Source of the DNA: JAQTRU01 sp041645555
Lineage (GTDB): Bacteria; Patescibacteriota; Patescibacteriia; Patescibacteriales; JAQTRU01
Length of the DNA: 17,141 bases
Reading direction: 5' to 3'
Assembly: GCA_041645555.1 (NCBI GenBank)
Contig: JBAZPX010000020.1
Location: 1-17,141 of the forward strand
Shown in pieces: positions 1-5,132 of the stretch. Within the stretch, counting starts at the first letter, position 1. Each line of letters opens with the position of its first letter. The notes beneath the pieces were generated by a model. That model had not been told where the DNA came from and did no database searches. It saw nothing but the letters and a program-made list of their open reading frames with translations. A program made the translations under genes and the position numbers.

Positions 1-1
1 G

Positions 2-685
2 CCGAAAATTAAAGAAATTTTAGATTATGAAATAGGTCAGAAAGGCAAAGTGATAAGAGTGATATGGGTCGGTAGGAATTTACTAATAGAAACTACTTCT
101 GACGTTGACGCGGAACATATTAGTAAGCAGAAAACAAGATTTTCTATAAAATCAATCGCTAACACTGGCACGGGGACACTAAAGAATCTCGGCGCTAGAC
201 AAATCAAAAAATATTTAGGGATAGATTTTTCAAATAATTATGAGAAAATGTGGGAGGAATTAAAAAAATATTTGAATAATTTTGTTTCTTCACAAGGTCA
301 AATTAAGAAAAGAGTACAGAGAAACAAAGAATTGTTAAAATGGGCTACCGAAAATGGTAAGAAATATCAAGTCATTTTGAATGAGATGTGTTTTAAAAAT
401 TTTAATTCCCTACCATTGAATAAAAAAATTGATTTTTTGAATTTTATAACCGACTGTAACGACGATGATTTATACGTGATTATAGTTAACTCCCTTGATG
501 TAATAATTTATAAACCAGTTGAAAAAAAGCTAAAAATTATTAAGAGCATAGAGGCCAAAAAAGATAGAATGACCAATGTTGGCTATATAATATTTGTTGA
601 TAATAAACCAACCTATAGAGTCCAAACAAATAATACAAATGGAATCGGGATAAGTGCTTTCTGCCAAAGAATTTTTTGGGTATAA
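2..685 (+). CDS. Hypothetical protein, 5'-truncated; possible type II restriction-endonuclease-like C-terminus
   Basis: The reading frame is open from the first complete codon of the window, so the gene begins upstream; the GTG at 50 is only an internal valine codon or an unlikely start. At least 228 residues remain. The product is lysine/asparagine rich and AT-rich in codon use, unlike the core genes further right. The last 35 residues read like the ending of several type II restriction enzymes: a beta-strand (VGYIIFVDNK), then YRVQTNNTNGIGISAFCQRI before the stop. That resemblance is from memory of the family style and is weak; no PD-(D/E)xK motif can be assigned with confidence. A partner methyltransferase, if any, would lie upstream and is not visible. 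It is followed within 5 bases by a small Cys/His protein, suggesting co-transcription. Confidence 0.6.
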   Translation, partial: PKIKEILDYEIGQKGKVIRVIWVGRNLLIETTSDVDAEHISKQKTRFSIKSIANTGTGTLKNLGARQIKKYLGIDFSNNYEKMWEELKKYLNNFVSSQGQIKKRVQRNKELLKWATENGKKYQVILNEMCFKNFNSLPLNKKIDFLNFITDCNDDDLYVIIVNSLDVIIYKPVEKKLKIIKSIEAKKDRMTNVGYIIFVDNKPTYRVQTNNTNGIGISAFCQRIFWV

Positions 686-690
686 AAAAT

Positions 691-930
691 ATGAATTGTA
701 TTTTTAAAAAACCTGATGGTAAATTATGCGGTTTCCCGGTCTTAGACAACTCTAAATATTGTTGTCTACATGATAAAAACTCAATTTCTCTCTTTTTTAA
801 AAAAGATTGTTCTCCTTACAAAAAAGACCAATTTGTTTTTGGATTATCAAAAGAAAGAGGAGAAAAATATTTAGAAAGCGACATTGCCGCAAAAATAGAT
901 AGAAAATTATATAAAAGATTCATAAAATAA
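691..930 (+). CDS. Small Cys/His-rich putative zinc-binding protein
   Basis: A 79-aa protein starting at ATG 691, five bases after the stop of the preceding gene; an upstream in-frame TTG at 676 overlaps that gene and is less likely. The N-terminus has C3, C13, C24, C25 and H27 (pattern C-x9-C-x10-C-C-x-H) with a Gly-Lys-x-Cys turn between the first two cysteines. This resembles short zinc-binding segments of the general type CxxxxxxGxxCxxxxxxxYCxxH seen in many small phage and bacterial proteins. The rest is basic and carries no membrane segment. Function is unknown. Its tight spacing behind the restriction-like gene suggests one transcript, but a functional link is inference only. Confidence 0.6.
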   Translation: MNCIFKKPDGKLCGFPVLDNSKYCCLHDKNSISLFFKKDCSPYKKDQFVFGLSKERGEKYLESDIAAKIDRKLYKRFIK

Positions 931-944
931 TAAAAAAGAAATAG

Positions 945-1424
945 ATGCCAAACGAAAATAACCAAGAAGAAATAAAAGTGGAAAATACGACGGCGTCCAC
1001 AACTCCCGAAATTCAGACGGAAAACCAACCCGTAGCGACAACTACGCCCTCCTCCGCCGAAGCTACGGCGGACCCGCCCGTCGGAGAGGCAAGCAAGCCA
1101 GCCGAAATTATAGAAACGCCAACCCCGGAACCCATTCCCACTCCACCAACCCCGGAATCCTCGCCCTCGCCGATAAAAAATCTTTTGCTCAAAGCCAAAG
1201 AGATGATCCAGTTCAGAAAAGGGGCTAAGCTGGAAAAAATTATGGTTTTGGCGCGAACAAAAGCCGCTGCGGGAGCGGGGCAGGGAAAAATTACGAATGA
1301 CGACATTCAAAAATTATTATATGTGTCTGACGCCACGGCAACCAGATATTTAAACCAACTAACAAAAGAAGGCAGGTTAAAGCTAACAAGCAGGCGCGGA
1401 GGAGCTTTTTACCAGCTGCCGTAG
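945..1424 (+). CDS. Winged-helix protein with Pro/Thr-rich disordered N-terminus
   Basis: 159 aa. Residues 1-75 are a low-complexity Pro/Thr/Glu/Ser linker, probably disordered. Residues about 90-159 look like a winged helix-turn-helix domain: a first helix (AKLEKIMVLAR), the turn-helix ITNDDIQKLL / SDATATRYLNQL as recognition helix, and a two-strand wing (GRLKLTSRRGGAFYQLP) ending at the stop. It is therefore likely a DNA-binding regulator or a nucleoid/repair accessory protein; the target is unknown. The residues SSAEATAD in the linker are the translation of a palindromic repeat at 1053-1072, so part of the linker came from a repeat insertion. No Shine-Dalgarno is visible before the ATG. 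No catalytic motif was seen. Confidence 0.75.
   Translation: MPNENNQEEIKVENTTASTTPEIQTENQPVATTTPSSAEATADPPVGEASKPAEIIETPTPEPIPTPPTPESSPSPIKNLLLKAKEMIQFRKGAKLEKIMVLARTKAAAGAGQGKITNDDIQKLLYVSDATATRYLNQLTKEGRLKLTSRRGGAFYQLP
1053..1072. repeat. REP-like palindrome inside coding sequence (encodes SAEATAD)
   Basis: TCCGCCG (1053-1059) is followed by six bases and its exact complement CGGCGGA (1066-1072). The element is read in frame in the winged-helix gene as SSAEATAD. From general knowledge, peptides of this kind recur in unrelated Patescibacteria proteins, which marks a dispersed repeat rather than a conserved protein motif. A GC-rich tail (1073-1090) looks like part of the same unit. Only this copy is seen in the window. 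Confidence 0.6.
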
Positions 1425-1427
1425 CCA

Positions 1428-1503
1428 GATTGGCTCAAGCGCTTGCCGGCATTGGCTCATTTCCACCATTTGAGCCAATCACCTTAGGGGCATGAGCCAT
1501 TGG
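1428..1503. repeat. Cluster of interlocking inverted repeats at convergent gene ends
   Basis: The 11-mer GATTGGCTCAA (1428-1438) is perfectly complementary to TTGAGCCAATC (1470-1480). A second copy ATTGGCTCA (1451-1459) pairs with the same right arm through 9 bp. A fourth partial copy TGAGCCATTGG (1493-1503) lies in the end of the minus-strand gene. The left arms therefore compete for one right arm. No T-run follows on either strand, so this is not a standard intrinsic terminator, but it lies exactly between two convergent genes. Confidence 0.6.
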
Positions 1504-1942
1504 TTTGGCCCTTGATAGCTTCAAATTTGAACTCGCATTTCTCGCCCTTAACCAATCCGAGCATTGTCAGGAGCACAAAAAACCGGTTCCAATCGCCTTC
1601 GCTTTCGGCAAAGCCGGCCTGTTCCCCGTTTACGTACTTTTTTCCGTGATGCAGATTTTTATTCTCATCATAGCCGATCATAAGATAGCAGTTCCCGCCA
1701 TAGGCATTGTGGTATCTCATAAAGCTGAAAGGGCCTTCTTTGTTAAAAGTAAAGAAGTCCGGCTCATACAGCGCGGTTCCGGTGATCTTTCGCCCGTCCT
1801 TAATCACATGGCTCACGAAAAGGACGTTGAAAGGGAAATTATTAAGCTCGGGTTTCCAGCTAATCTCAAGGGGATGGGGAATAAAAGCGTACGGAGTCCC
1901 TTTTCTGACCGCTTCTTCGGCTTTTTCTTGATCGATGTCCAT
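1484..1942 (-). CDS. Unrecognised 152-aa protein under SAM-I riboswitch control
   Basis: Start chosen at the ATG whose complement is at 1940-1942 (protein begins MDIDQEKAEEAVRKG), because the open frame further upstream to 2170 is occupied by a riboswitch and its terminator. I do not recognise the family. The protein is soluble (no signal peptide or membrane helix), with a short acidic N-terminal helix, then an aromatic-rich, probably beta-rich body: segments IPHPLEISWKPEL, FNVLFVSHVIKDG, ITGTALYEPDFFTF, FSFMRYHNAYGGNCYLMIGY, and a C-terminal helix near NRFFVLLTMLGL. Two cysteines (in GGNCYL and EKCEF) plus one near the end are not arranged as a metal site. Expression should rise when S-adenosylmethionine is low, so a role in methionine or SAM homeostasis is expected, but this is inference from the regulator alone. 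It ends facing the winged-helix gene across a repeat cluster. No Shine-Dalgarno is visible. Confidence 0.75.
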   Translation of the reverse strand: MDIDQEKAEEAVRKGTPYAFIPHPLEISWKPELNNFPFNVLFVSHVIKDGRKITGTALYEPDFFTFNKEGPFSFMRYHNAYGGNCYLMIGYDENKNLHHGKKYVNGEQAGFAESEGDWNRFFVLLTMLGLVKGEKCEFKFEAIKGQTNGSCP

Positions 1943-1954
1943 AAAATTGAACTT

Positions 1955-1989
1955 TAAAAGCAAAAGCTCTTCTCCGCGGGGAGAAGAGC
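1955..1989 (-). terminator. Riboswitch expression-platform terminator
   Basis: On the minus strand GCTCTTCTCC (complement of 1980-1989) pairs perfectly over 10 bp with GGAGAAGAGC (complement of 1966-1975) across a 4-base loop and is followed by TTTTGCTTTT. This is a textbook intrinsic terminator between the riboswitch aptamer and the start codon. Its left arm can alternatively pair with the aptamer's 3' end (see riboswitch), giving an off-switch at high SAM. Confidence 0.88.
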
Positions 1990-2008
1990 AGTAAATAAAA
2001 AATCGACC

Positions 2009-2118
2009 TTTATCTCTCCCCGAATTGGGGCTGGATTTAGCACCTTCTTTGAAGTGTCGCTTCAAAGGGTTGCCGGGCGGGTCATTGAGCCAGGGCTCTA
2101 ACCGCCGCTCTTGATAAA
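2009..2118 (-). promoter_or_regulatory. SAM-I (S-box) riboswitch aptamer
   Basis: Read on the minus strand the element carries the S-box consensus blocks in order: P1 left arm TTTATC, the AAGAG turn, GGCGG...CCGCC of P2 with kink-turn-like bases, a GAG/CTC mini-stem with TGG loop, AATGAC, the invariant CCCGGCAACC, the P3 hairpin CTTTGAAG/CTTCAAAG, GGTGCTAAATCC, a CCCC/GGGG hairpin P4, and GAGAGATAAA closing P1. The family binds S-adenosylmethionine. Seven bases of the 3' part (GGGGAGA, complement of 2015-2021) are complementary to TCTCCCC in the terminator arm (complement of 1978-1984), giving the anti-terminator. When SAM binds, P1 forms, the anti-terminator is lost and transcription stops at 1955-1989. 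Confidence 0.95.
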
Positions 2119-2141
2119 CTTCATTATTCAGTTGTACTTTA

Positions 2142-2170
2142 ATATTACTCCAAAATTTGAAATATTGCAA
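2142..2170 (-). promoter_or_regulatory. Candidate promoter of the riboswitch transcript
   Basis: On the minus strand TTGCAA (complement of 2165-2170) stands 17 bases before TAATAT (complement of 2142-2147). Transcription would start near 2134-2136, about 16 bases ahead of the aptamer's P1, which is a sensible leader for an S-box. Not tested; based on fit to the sigma-70 pattern and position. Confidence 0.6.
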
Positions 2171-2209
2171 GTGGGTAACTTTTTAAAAAAATTCAAAAAT
2201 CAAAAAAAT

Positions 2210-2344
2210 ATGATTATAGGCATAATTATCCTCTTTGTCGTTCTCGCTGTCATCGCGATAGTTATGGGCGCGAGAGAATCAATTAACAATTATCAATTAC
2301 GAATTAAGAATTTACGAATTACAAATTTAAAAATTATTTTATAA
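2210..2344 (+). CDS. Possible 44-aa single-pass membrane peptide
   Basis: ATG 2210 opens a frame with one strong hydrophobic segment (MIIGIIILFVVLAVIAIVMG) followed by a short Arg/Asn/Ile-rich tail. The tail is the translation of an AT-rich stretch with repeated ACGAATTA-like units (about 2281-2340) that looks like repeat sequence, so the gene may be a remnant whose original 3' part was replaced. The hydrophobic start resembles the first helix of LemA-like proteins only in general character. No ribosome binding site is visible. It could also be noise; the adjacent GIY-YIG gene starts four bases after its stop. Confidence 0.3.
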   Translation: MIIGIIILFVVLAVIAIVMGARESINNYQLRIKNLRITNLKIIL

Positions 2345-2347
2345 ACA

Positions 2348-2590
2348 ATGTGGTACGTCTATATTTTGCGATGCAAAGATAAAACGCTTTATACCGGAGT
2401 TACGACTGATTTAAAAAGGCGGGTAAAGGAGCATAATGATTCGGTTTTGGGAGCTAAATACGTAAAAGGCCGGCGGCCGGTTAAATTGGTTTATTCCGTC
2501 AGGAAAAAAAATAAATCTCTGGCGCAAAAAGAAGAATGCAGGATAAAAAAATTATCCAGGGCTGAGAAACTTAAAATTATAAACAAATAA
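2348..2590 (+). CDS. GIY-YIG domain protein, UPF0213/YhbQ type
   Basis: 80 aa, full length for the single-domain family. The first motif is VYIL (residues 4-7) and the second YTG (15-17), followed by the conserved arginine region DLKRRVKEHN (21-30) with H29, and the family's C-terminal signature KEECRIKKLSRAEKLKII, in which E63 corresponds to the metal-binding glutamate. The family shares the fold of UvrC and homing endonuclease nuclease domains; the role of these stand-alone proteins is poorly defined, probably acting on DNA. It is followed after 5 bases by a NERD-domain nuclease-like gene, so the two are likely co-transcribed. Confidence 0.88.
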   Translation: MWYVYILRCKDKTLYTGVTTDLKRRVKEHNDSVLGAKYVKGRRPVKLVYSVRKKNKSLAQKEECRIKKLSRAEKLKIINK

Positions 2591-2595
2591 ATTTT

Positions 2596-3213
2596 ATGCC
2601 AAATCCTTATCTAAAAGGTAAAATTAGAAAATATGAATTATATAGATATGTTATTGTAATTATTTTAATTCTTTTTGCTTATTTCGCGGGAAGATTTTTC
2701 TTTTTTGATAATAACTTGTCAAATTTTGTTGTAGGGTTGGTATTGGGCGCCGTTGGGGTGGTTGTGCTTTTTATTATCGAATATTGTTTAAATAGACAAG
2801 ATTCTTATGGAAAGGGGCTTAATTTGGAAACCCAGATAGAGAAGAAATTAGAAAAATTAGGGATTAAATATGATCAACATATAGAAACTGGCTACGGTGA
2901 CCTAGATTTTTTAATCACAAAGGCTAATTCGTATTTTGGAGTGGAAGCAAAAAATTGGCCTGGTACAGTAATATTTGAAAATGGCATATTGAAAGTAGAT
3001 GGTTGGGAAAATAATTATGTTTTAAACGCATTATTAAAACATTGCAAACTGGTTAGAAATGAAAAATACGGAGAGAATTCTGGAAAATTTATTAAACCCA
3101 TGCTTGTTTTCGGCCATAAATCCACTGTTCATATTCCCCAAAATAAAATCAAATTTAATAATGCGGAAATTATTATTGCTACTATCAAAGACTTTGATCA
3201 ATATATTAAATAA
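2596..3213 (+). CDS. Membrane-anchored NERD-domain (nuclease-related) protein
   Basis: 205 aa. Two membrane helices lie at about residues 17-37 and 43-64. The cytoplasmic part (about 70-205) has the NERD pattern: a helix with E78 (GLNLETQIEKKLEKLG), then YGDLDFLI with D102 and D104, then FGVEAKNWPGTV with E117 and K119. This is the E...D...ExK arrangement of the PD-(D/E)xK nuclease superfamily, so the active-site residues appear complete. Biological role of NERD proteins is not settled; DNA processing at the membrane is inferred. Its base composition is more AT-rich than the polA-murD genes, as in other accessory genes here. Confidence 0.82.
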   Translation: MPNPYLKGKIRKYELYRYVIVIILILFAYFAGRFFFFDNNLSNFVVGLVLGAVGVVVLFIIEYCLNRQDSYGKGLNLETQIEKKLEKLGIKYDQHIETGYGDLDFLITKANSYFGVEAKNWPGTVIFENGILKVDGWENNYVLNALLKHCKLVRNEKYGENSGKFIKPMLVFGHKSTVHIPQNKIKFNNAEIIIATIKDFDQYIK

Positions 3214-3237
3214 ATTAATTTTAAAATCTAAAAAACT

Positions 3238-4182
3238 ATGCCAATTAAAAAAATCCTAAAAATTTCCGGTTTAATTCTAGTGGTTATTTTTATTTTATTT
3301 TTCGGCCTCTTAATTATTTCAGACAGTTTAAGTAGGACGAGCAGTGATAATTCCGGATATGGCGAGTCGGGCGTGACTGCAAAGGGTGTATTTAGATCTA
3401 GCGCTCCGTCAGCTACCCAAAACTCGTATTCCGAAGAAATGGCTTTAGATTCTGATATGGCCGCACCAAAATCGGCTCCGGGAGTTACGGCCGAGATTGA
3501 TAAAAAAATCATTAAAACCGGAAACTTAAGCTTAAAGGTGGAAAAGGCGGAAACCGCGGCGGAAAGCATTGCTAATATCGCGAAGTTAAATAAAGGGGAA
3601 GTTTCCGATTCCAGTTTCTACGAATCGGGCCAGGGAATAAAGTCCGGCTATATCACGATCCGCGTGCCTTATGATAGTTTTGACAAGGTTTTTGCCGAGA
3701 TTAAAAAAGTCGCTACCCAGGTAATTTCCGAAGCCAGCAACGCCCAGGACATAACGGCCGACTACATTGATTTGGAAGCGAGGTTAAAAAATACGCAGGC
3801 CGAGGAAGCCTCCTTTGTGGCAATACTCTCCCGTTCCGGTAAAATTGAGGACGTTTTAGCCGTTACCAAGGAAGTGGCGCGGGTGCGCGGAGAAATTGAG
3901 CAACTAGAAGGCCAGATGCGCTATCTTAATTCGCAAACCGACATGTCAACCATAACCACCCAGATAAGCGAAGACGTGGAAATCGCGGCCGTAAATAAGG
4001 ACTGGCGGCCCTGGGAAAAGGTTAAACTTTCGGTCAAGCAATTTTTAACCAATGGCCAGGGTTTTATTGACGGTTTGATCGCCTTTATAATCGTGGTTCT
4101 GCCCATGCTCGTAATTTACGGCCTGATAATCTGGCTCGTTTACCGGATCGCTAAAAAAATCTACCGCCGTTTTAGGCCCTAA
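3238..4182 (+). CDS. DUF4349 membrane protein
   Basis: 314 aa. Residues 7-29 form an N-terminal membrane helix (signal anchor; no lipobox cysteine), followed by a Ser/Gly/Ala-rich linker to about residue 82. The DUF4349 body (about 85-245) contains KIIKTGNLSLKVEKAETA, a GYITIRVPYDSFDKVFAEIK segment, the DITADYIDLEARLKN stretch and a coiled-coil (EVARVRGEIEQLEGQMRYL). A second membrane helix lies at about 280-305 and a basic tail ends the protein. The layout puts the main domain outside the cell membrane. Function unknown; the family is common in Firmicutes and Patescibacteria. The next gene, ywbE, starts 5 bases downstream, so both probably share the terminator at 4391-4431. Confidence 0.9.
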   Translation: MPIKKILKISGLILVVIFILFFGLLIISDSLSRTSSDNSGYGESGVTAKGVFRSSAPSATQNSYSEEMALDSDMAAPKSAPGVTAEIDKKIIKTGNLSLKVEKAETAAESIANIAKLNKGEVSDSSFYESGQGIKSGYITIRVPYDSFDKVFAEIKKVATQVISEASNAQDITADYIDLEARLKNTQAEEASFVAILSRSGKIEDVLAVTKEVARVRGEIEQLEGQMRYLNSQTDMSTITTQISEDVEIAAVNKDWRPWEKVKLSVKQFLTNGQGFIDGLIAFIIVVLPMLVIYGLIIWLVYRIAKKIYRRFRP

Positions 4183-4186
4183 GCTT

Positions 4187-4378
4187 ATGGACGGAACAAA
4201 TCGAGACAATATTAAACCCGGCCTTAAGGTTGCTATTGTACAAAAACAAGATCAGCCGACAGGCGAGTTAACTGAAGGCATCGTGGCTGATATTTTAACC
4301 AGTTCATCTTTTCATCCTCACGGCATAAAGGTGCGCCTGGAAACCGGAGAAGTCGGCAGAGTACAAATTGTGTATTAA
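4187..4378 (+). CDS. ywbE: YwbE family protein (DUF2196)
   Basis: 63 aa, the usual full length. The family core is well kept: IKPGLKVAIVQKQDQPTGEL (residues 10-29), then TEGIVADILT and HPHGIKVRLETGEVGRVQ. Members are small KOW/SH3-like beta-barrel proteins of unknown function found in bacilli, other bacteria and Patescibacteria; nucleic-acid or ribosome binding is suspected from the fold but unproven. ATG is five bases after the DUF4349 stop, and the strong terminator follows 12 bases after its stop, so it is the last gene of the transcription unit. Confidence 0.93.
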   Translation: MDGTNRDNIKPGLKVAIVQKQDQPTGELTEGIVADILTSSSFHPHGIKVRLETGEVGRVQIVY

Positions 4379-4390
4379 TTTTGCTTTAAA

Positions 4391-4431
4391 AAGGGGGCGA
4401 TACGTCAACGTATCGCCCCCTTGATTTTTTT
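4391..4431 (+). terminator. Strong intrinsic terminator after ywbE
   Basis: AAGGGGGCGATACG (4391-4404) pairs perfectly over 14 bp with CGTATCGCCCCCTT (4409-4422) around a TCAA loop, followed by seven Ts (4425-4431). An A-run in front lets it also act on the minus strand. Confidence 0.93.
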
Positions 4432-4449
4432 GGGGATTTCCTGTAATCT
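4421..4449 (+). promoter_or_regulatory. Weak candidate promoter for the orphan gene at 4499
   Basis: TTGATT (4421-4426) stands 17 bases before TAATCT (4444-4449), placing a start near 4456 with a ~43-base leader that keeps the Shine-Dalgarno site. It overlaps the T-run of the preceding terminator. The match is moderate. Confidence 0.35.
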
Positions 4450-4498
4450 AAGAAAAAACGCACCTTACTAATATTAACTTTATAAATAAGGAGGAACC

Positions 4499-4882
4499 AT
4501 GATACTGCCGTTTATGTTCTTGGAAATTTGCGGGCCAACTACCGAAGAAATCAGGAAACACCTGGTTATGACGGCCTGCCAGATGATAATGCGCCGCTCT
4601 CCGCAGGGTATAATCCAATTTCACTCTGCCGGCAATAAGAGCGGAAACGTCCGTTGCACTATCTTGGTCGAAACCGGGGGAGAAGCTTTTCGAACCGGTC
4701 CGCACTTTAACGCCGCCCTTTTCCATGGTTATGGAAAAATAAAGAAAGAAGAAGATCTTTTTCTTTTCCAGGCAGACTTTCTGGTTGACCCGGCAAAAAT
4801 GGGGATAGACCTAATGAAAACCAGTTTAACCGACCCATGGGCTTTTATGAACAGGCTGGGAAAAGACTTCTGCTGGCAGTAA
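4499..4882 (+). CDS. Orphan soluble protein with strong ribosome binding site
   Basis: 127 aa, not recognised. The start is fixed by AAGGAGG (4488-4494) four bases before ATG 4499, the clearest Shine-Dalgarno in the window. The sequence is mixed alpha/beta: a helix TEEIRKHLVMTACQMIMRR, a strand-rich middle with VRCTILVETGGEAFRTGPHF and a Phe-rich segment EEDLFLFQADFLVD, then helix WAFMNRLGKDFCWQ at the end. Four cysteines are spread without a metal-site pattern. No signal peptide. The gene stands alone between two intrinsic terminators (4391-4431 and 4929-4959), so it is a single-gene unit with separate regulation. A run of nine Cs follows the stop codon directly (4885-4893). Confidence 0.75.
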   Translation: MILPFMFLEICGPTTEEIRKHLVMTACQMIMRRSPQGIIQFHSAGNKSGNVRCTILVETGGEAFRTGPHFNAALFHGYGKIKKEEDLFLFQADFLVDPAKMGIDLMKTSLTDPWAFMNRLGKDFCWQ

Positions 4883-4928
4883 TACCCCCCCCCACGGAAA
4901 ATAATGCCATAAAAATCATAATGGACGG

Positions 4929-4959
4929 AACACCTTGCCCGCAAAGCAGGGTGTTTTTT
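4929..4959 (+). terminator. Intrinsic terminator after orphan gene
   Basis: AACACCTTGC (4929-4938) pairs with GCAGGGTGTT (4946-4955) through 10 bp including one G-T pair, 7-base loop, followed by T-run 4954-4959. The AT-rich, repeat-like stretch 4960-5060 after it holds no gene. Confidence 0.88.
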
Positions 4960-5067
4960 AATTTAAATCCTTTCTTCTCTATTAAAAATTTAATTATTAA
5001 AAATTGTTTGAAAATTTAAAATTTAAAATTAAAAATTCTTCTCCAAAACCCCATCTAAACTAATCTA

Positions 5068-5101
5068 GCAACCATAATTTATAAGTTAATTATCCGGTTG
5101 C
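5068..5101. promoter_or_regulatory. Operator-like inverted repeat ahead of polA
   Basis: GCAACCATAATT (5068-5079) is complementary to AATTAT (5088-5093) and GGTTGC (5096-5101) with a two-base CC bulge and 8-base centre. The right arm overlaps the proposed -35 box of polA, the position of a repressor site. A protein is not known. Confidence 0.45.
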
Positions 5102-5126
5102 CATCTCCCCTCTAGTATGATGTAAT
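5098..5126 (+). promoter_or_regulatory. Candidate polA promoter, possibly leaderless
   Basis: TTGCCA (5098-5103), 17-base spacer, TGTAAT (5121-5126). The predicted start falls at about 5132-5134, that is on the polA ATG itself (5133), and no Shine-Dalgarno precedes it. A leaderless message would follow; inference from spacing only. Confidence 0.45.
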
Positions 5127-5132
5127 ATCAGT

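Noticed and set aside
50..52. GTG start codon for the first gene
   Set aside because: The frame is open to the window edge with protein-like codons before it, so the gene is more likely truncated.
1505..1957. 150-aa plus-strand reading frame
   Set aside because: Overlaps the SAM-controlled gene antisense; no start signal and no protein-like motif.
1943..2170. N-terminal 76 residues of the longest minus-strand reading frame ending at 1484
   Set aside because: This stretch is the SAM-I aptamer and its terminator; the translation is accidental.
4885..4893. Phase-variable C9 tract
   Set aside because: It lies after the stop codon, so length changes would not alter the protein; could also be an assembly-sensitive homopolymer.
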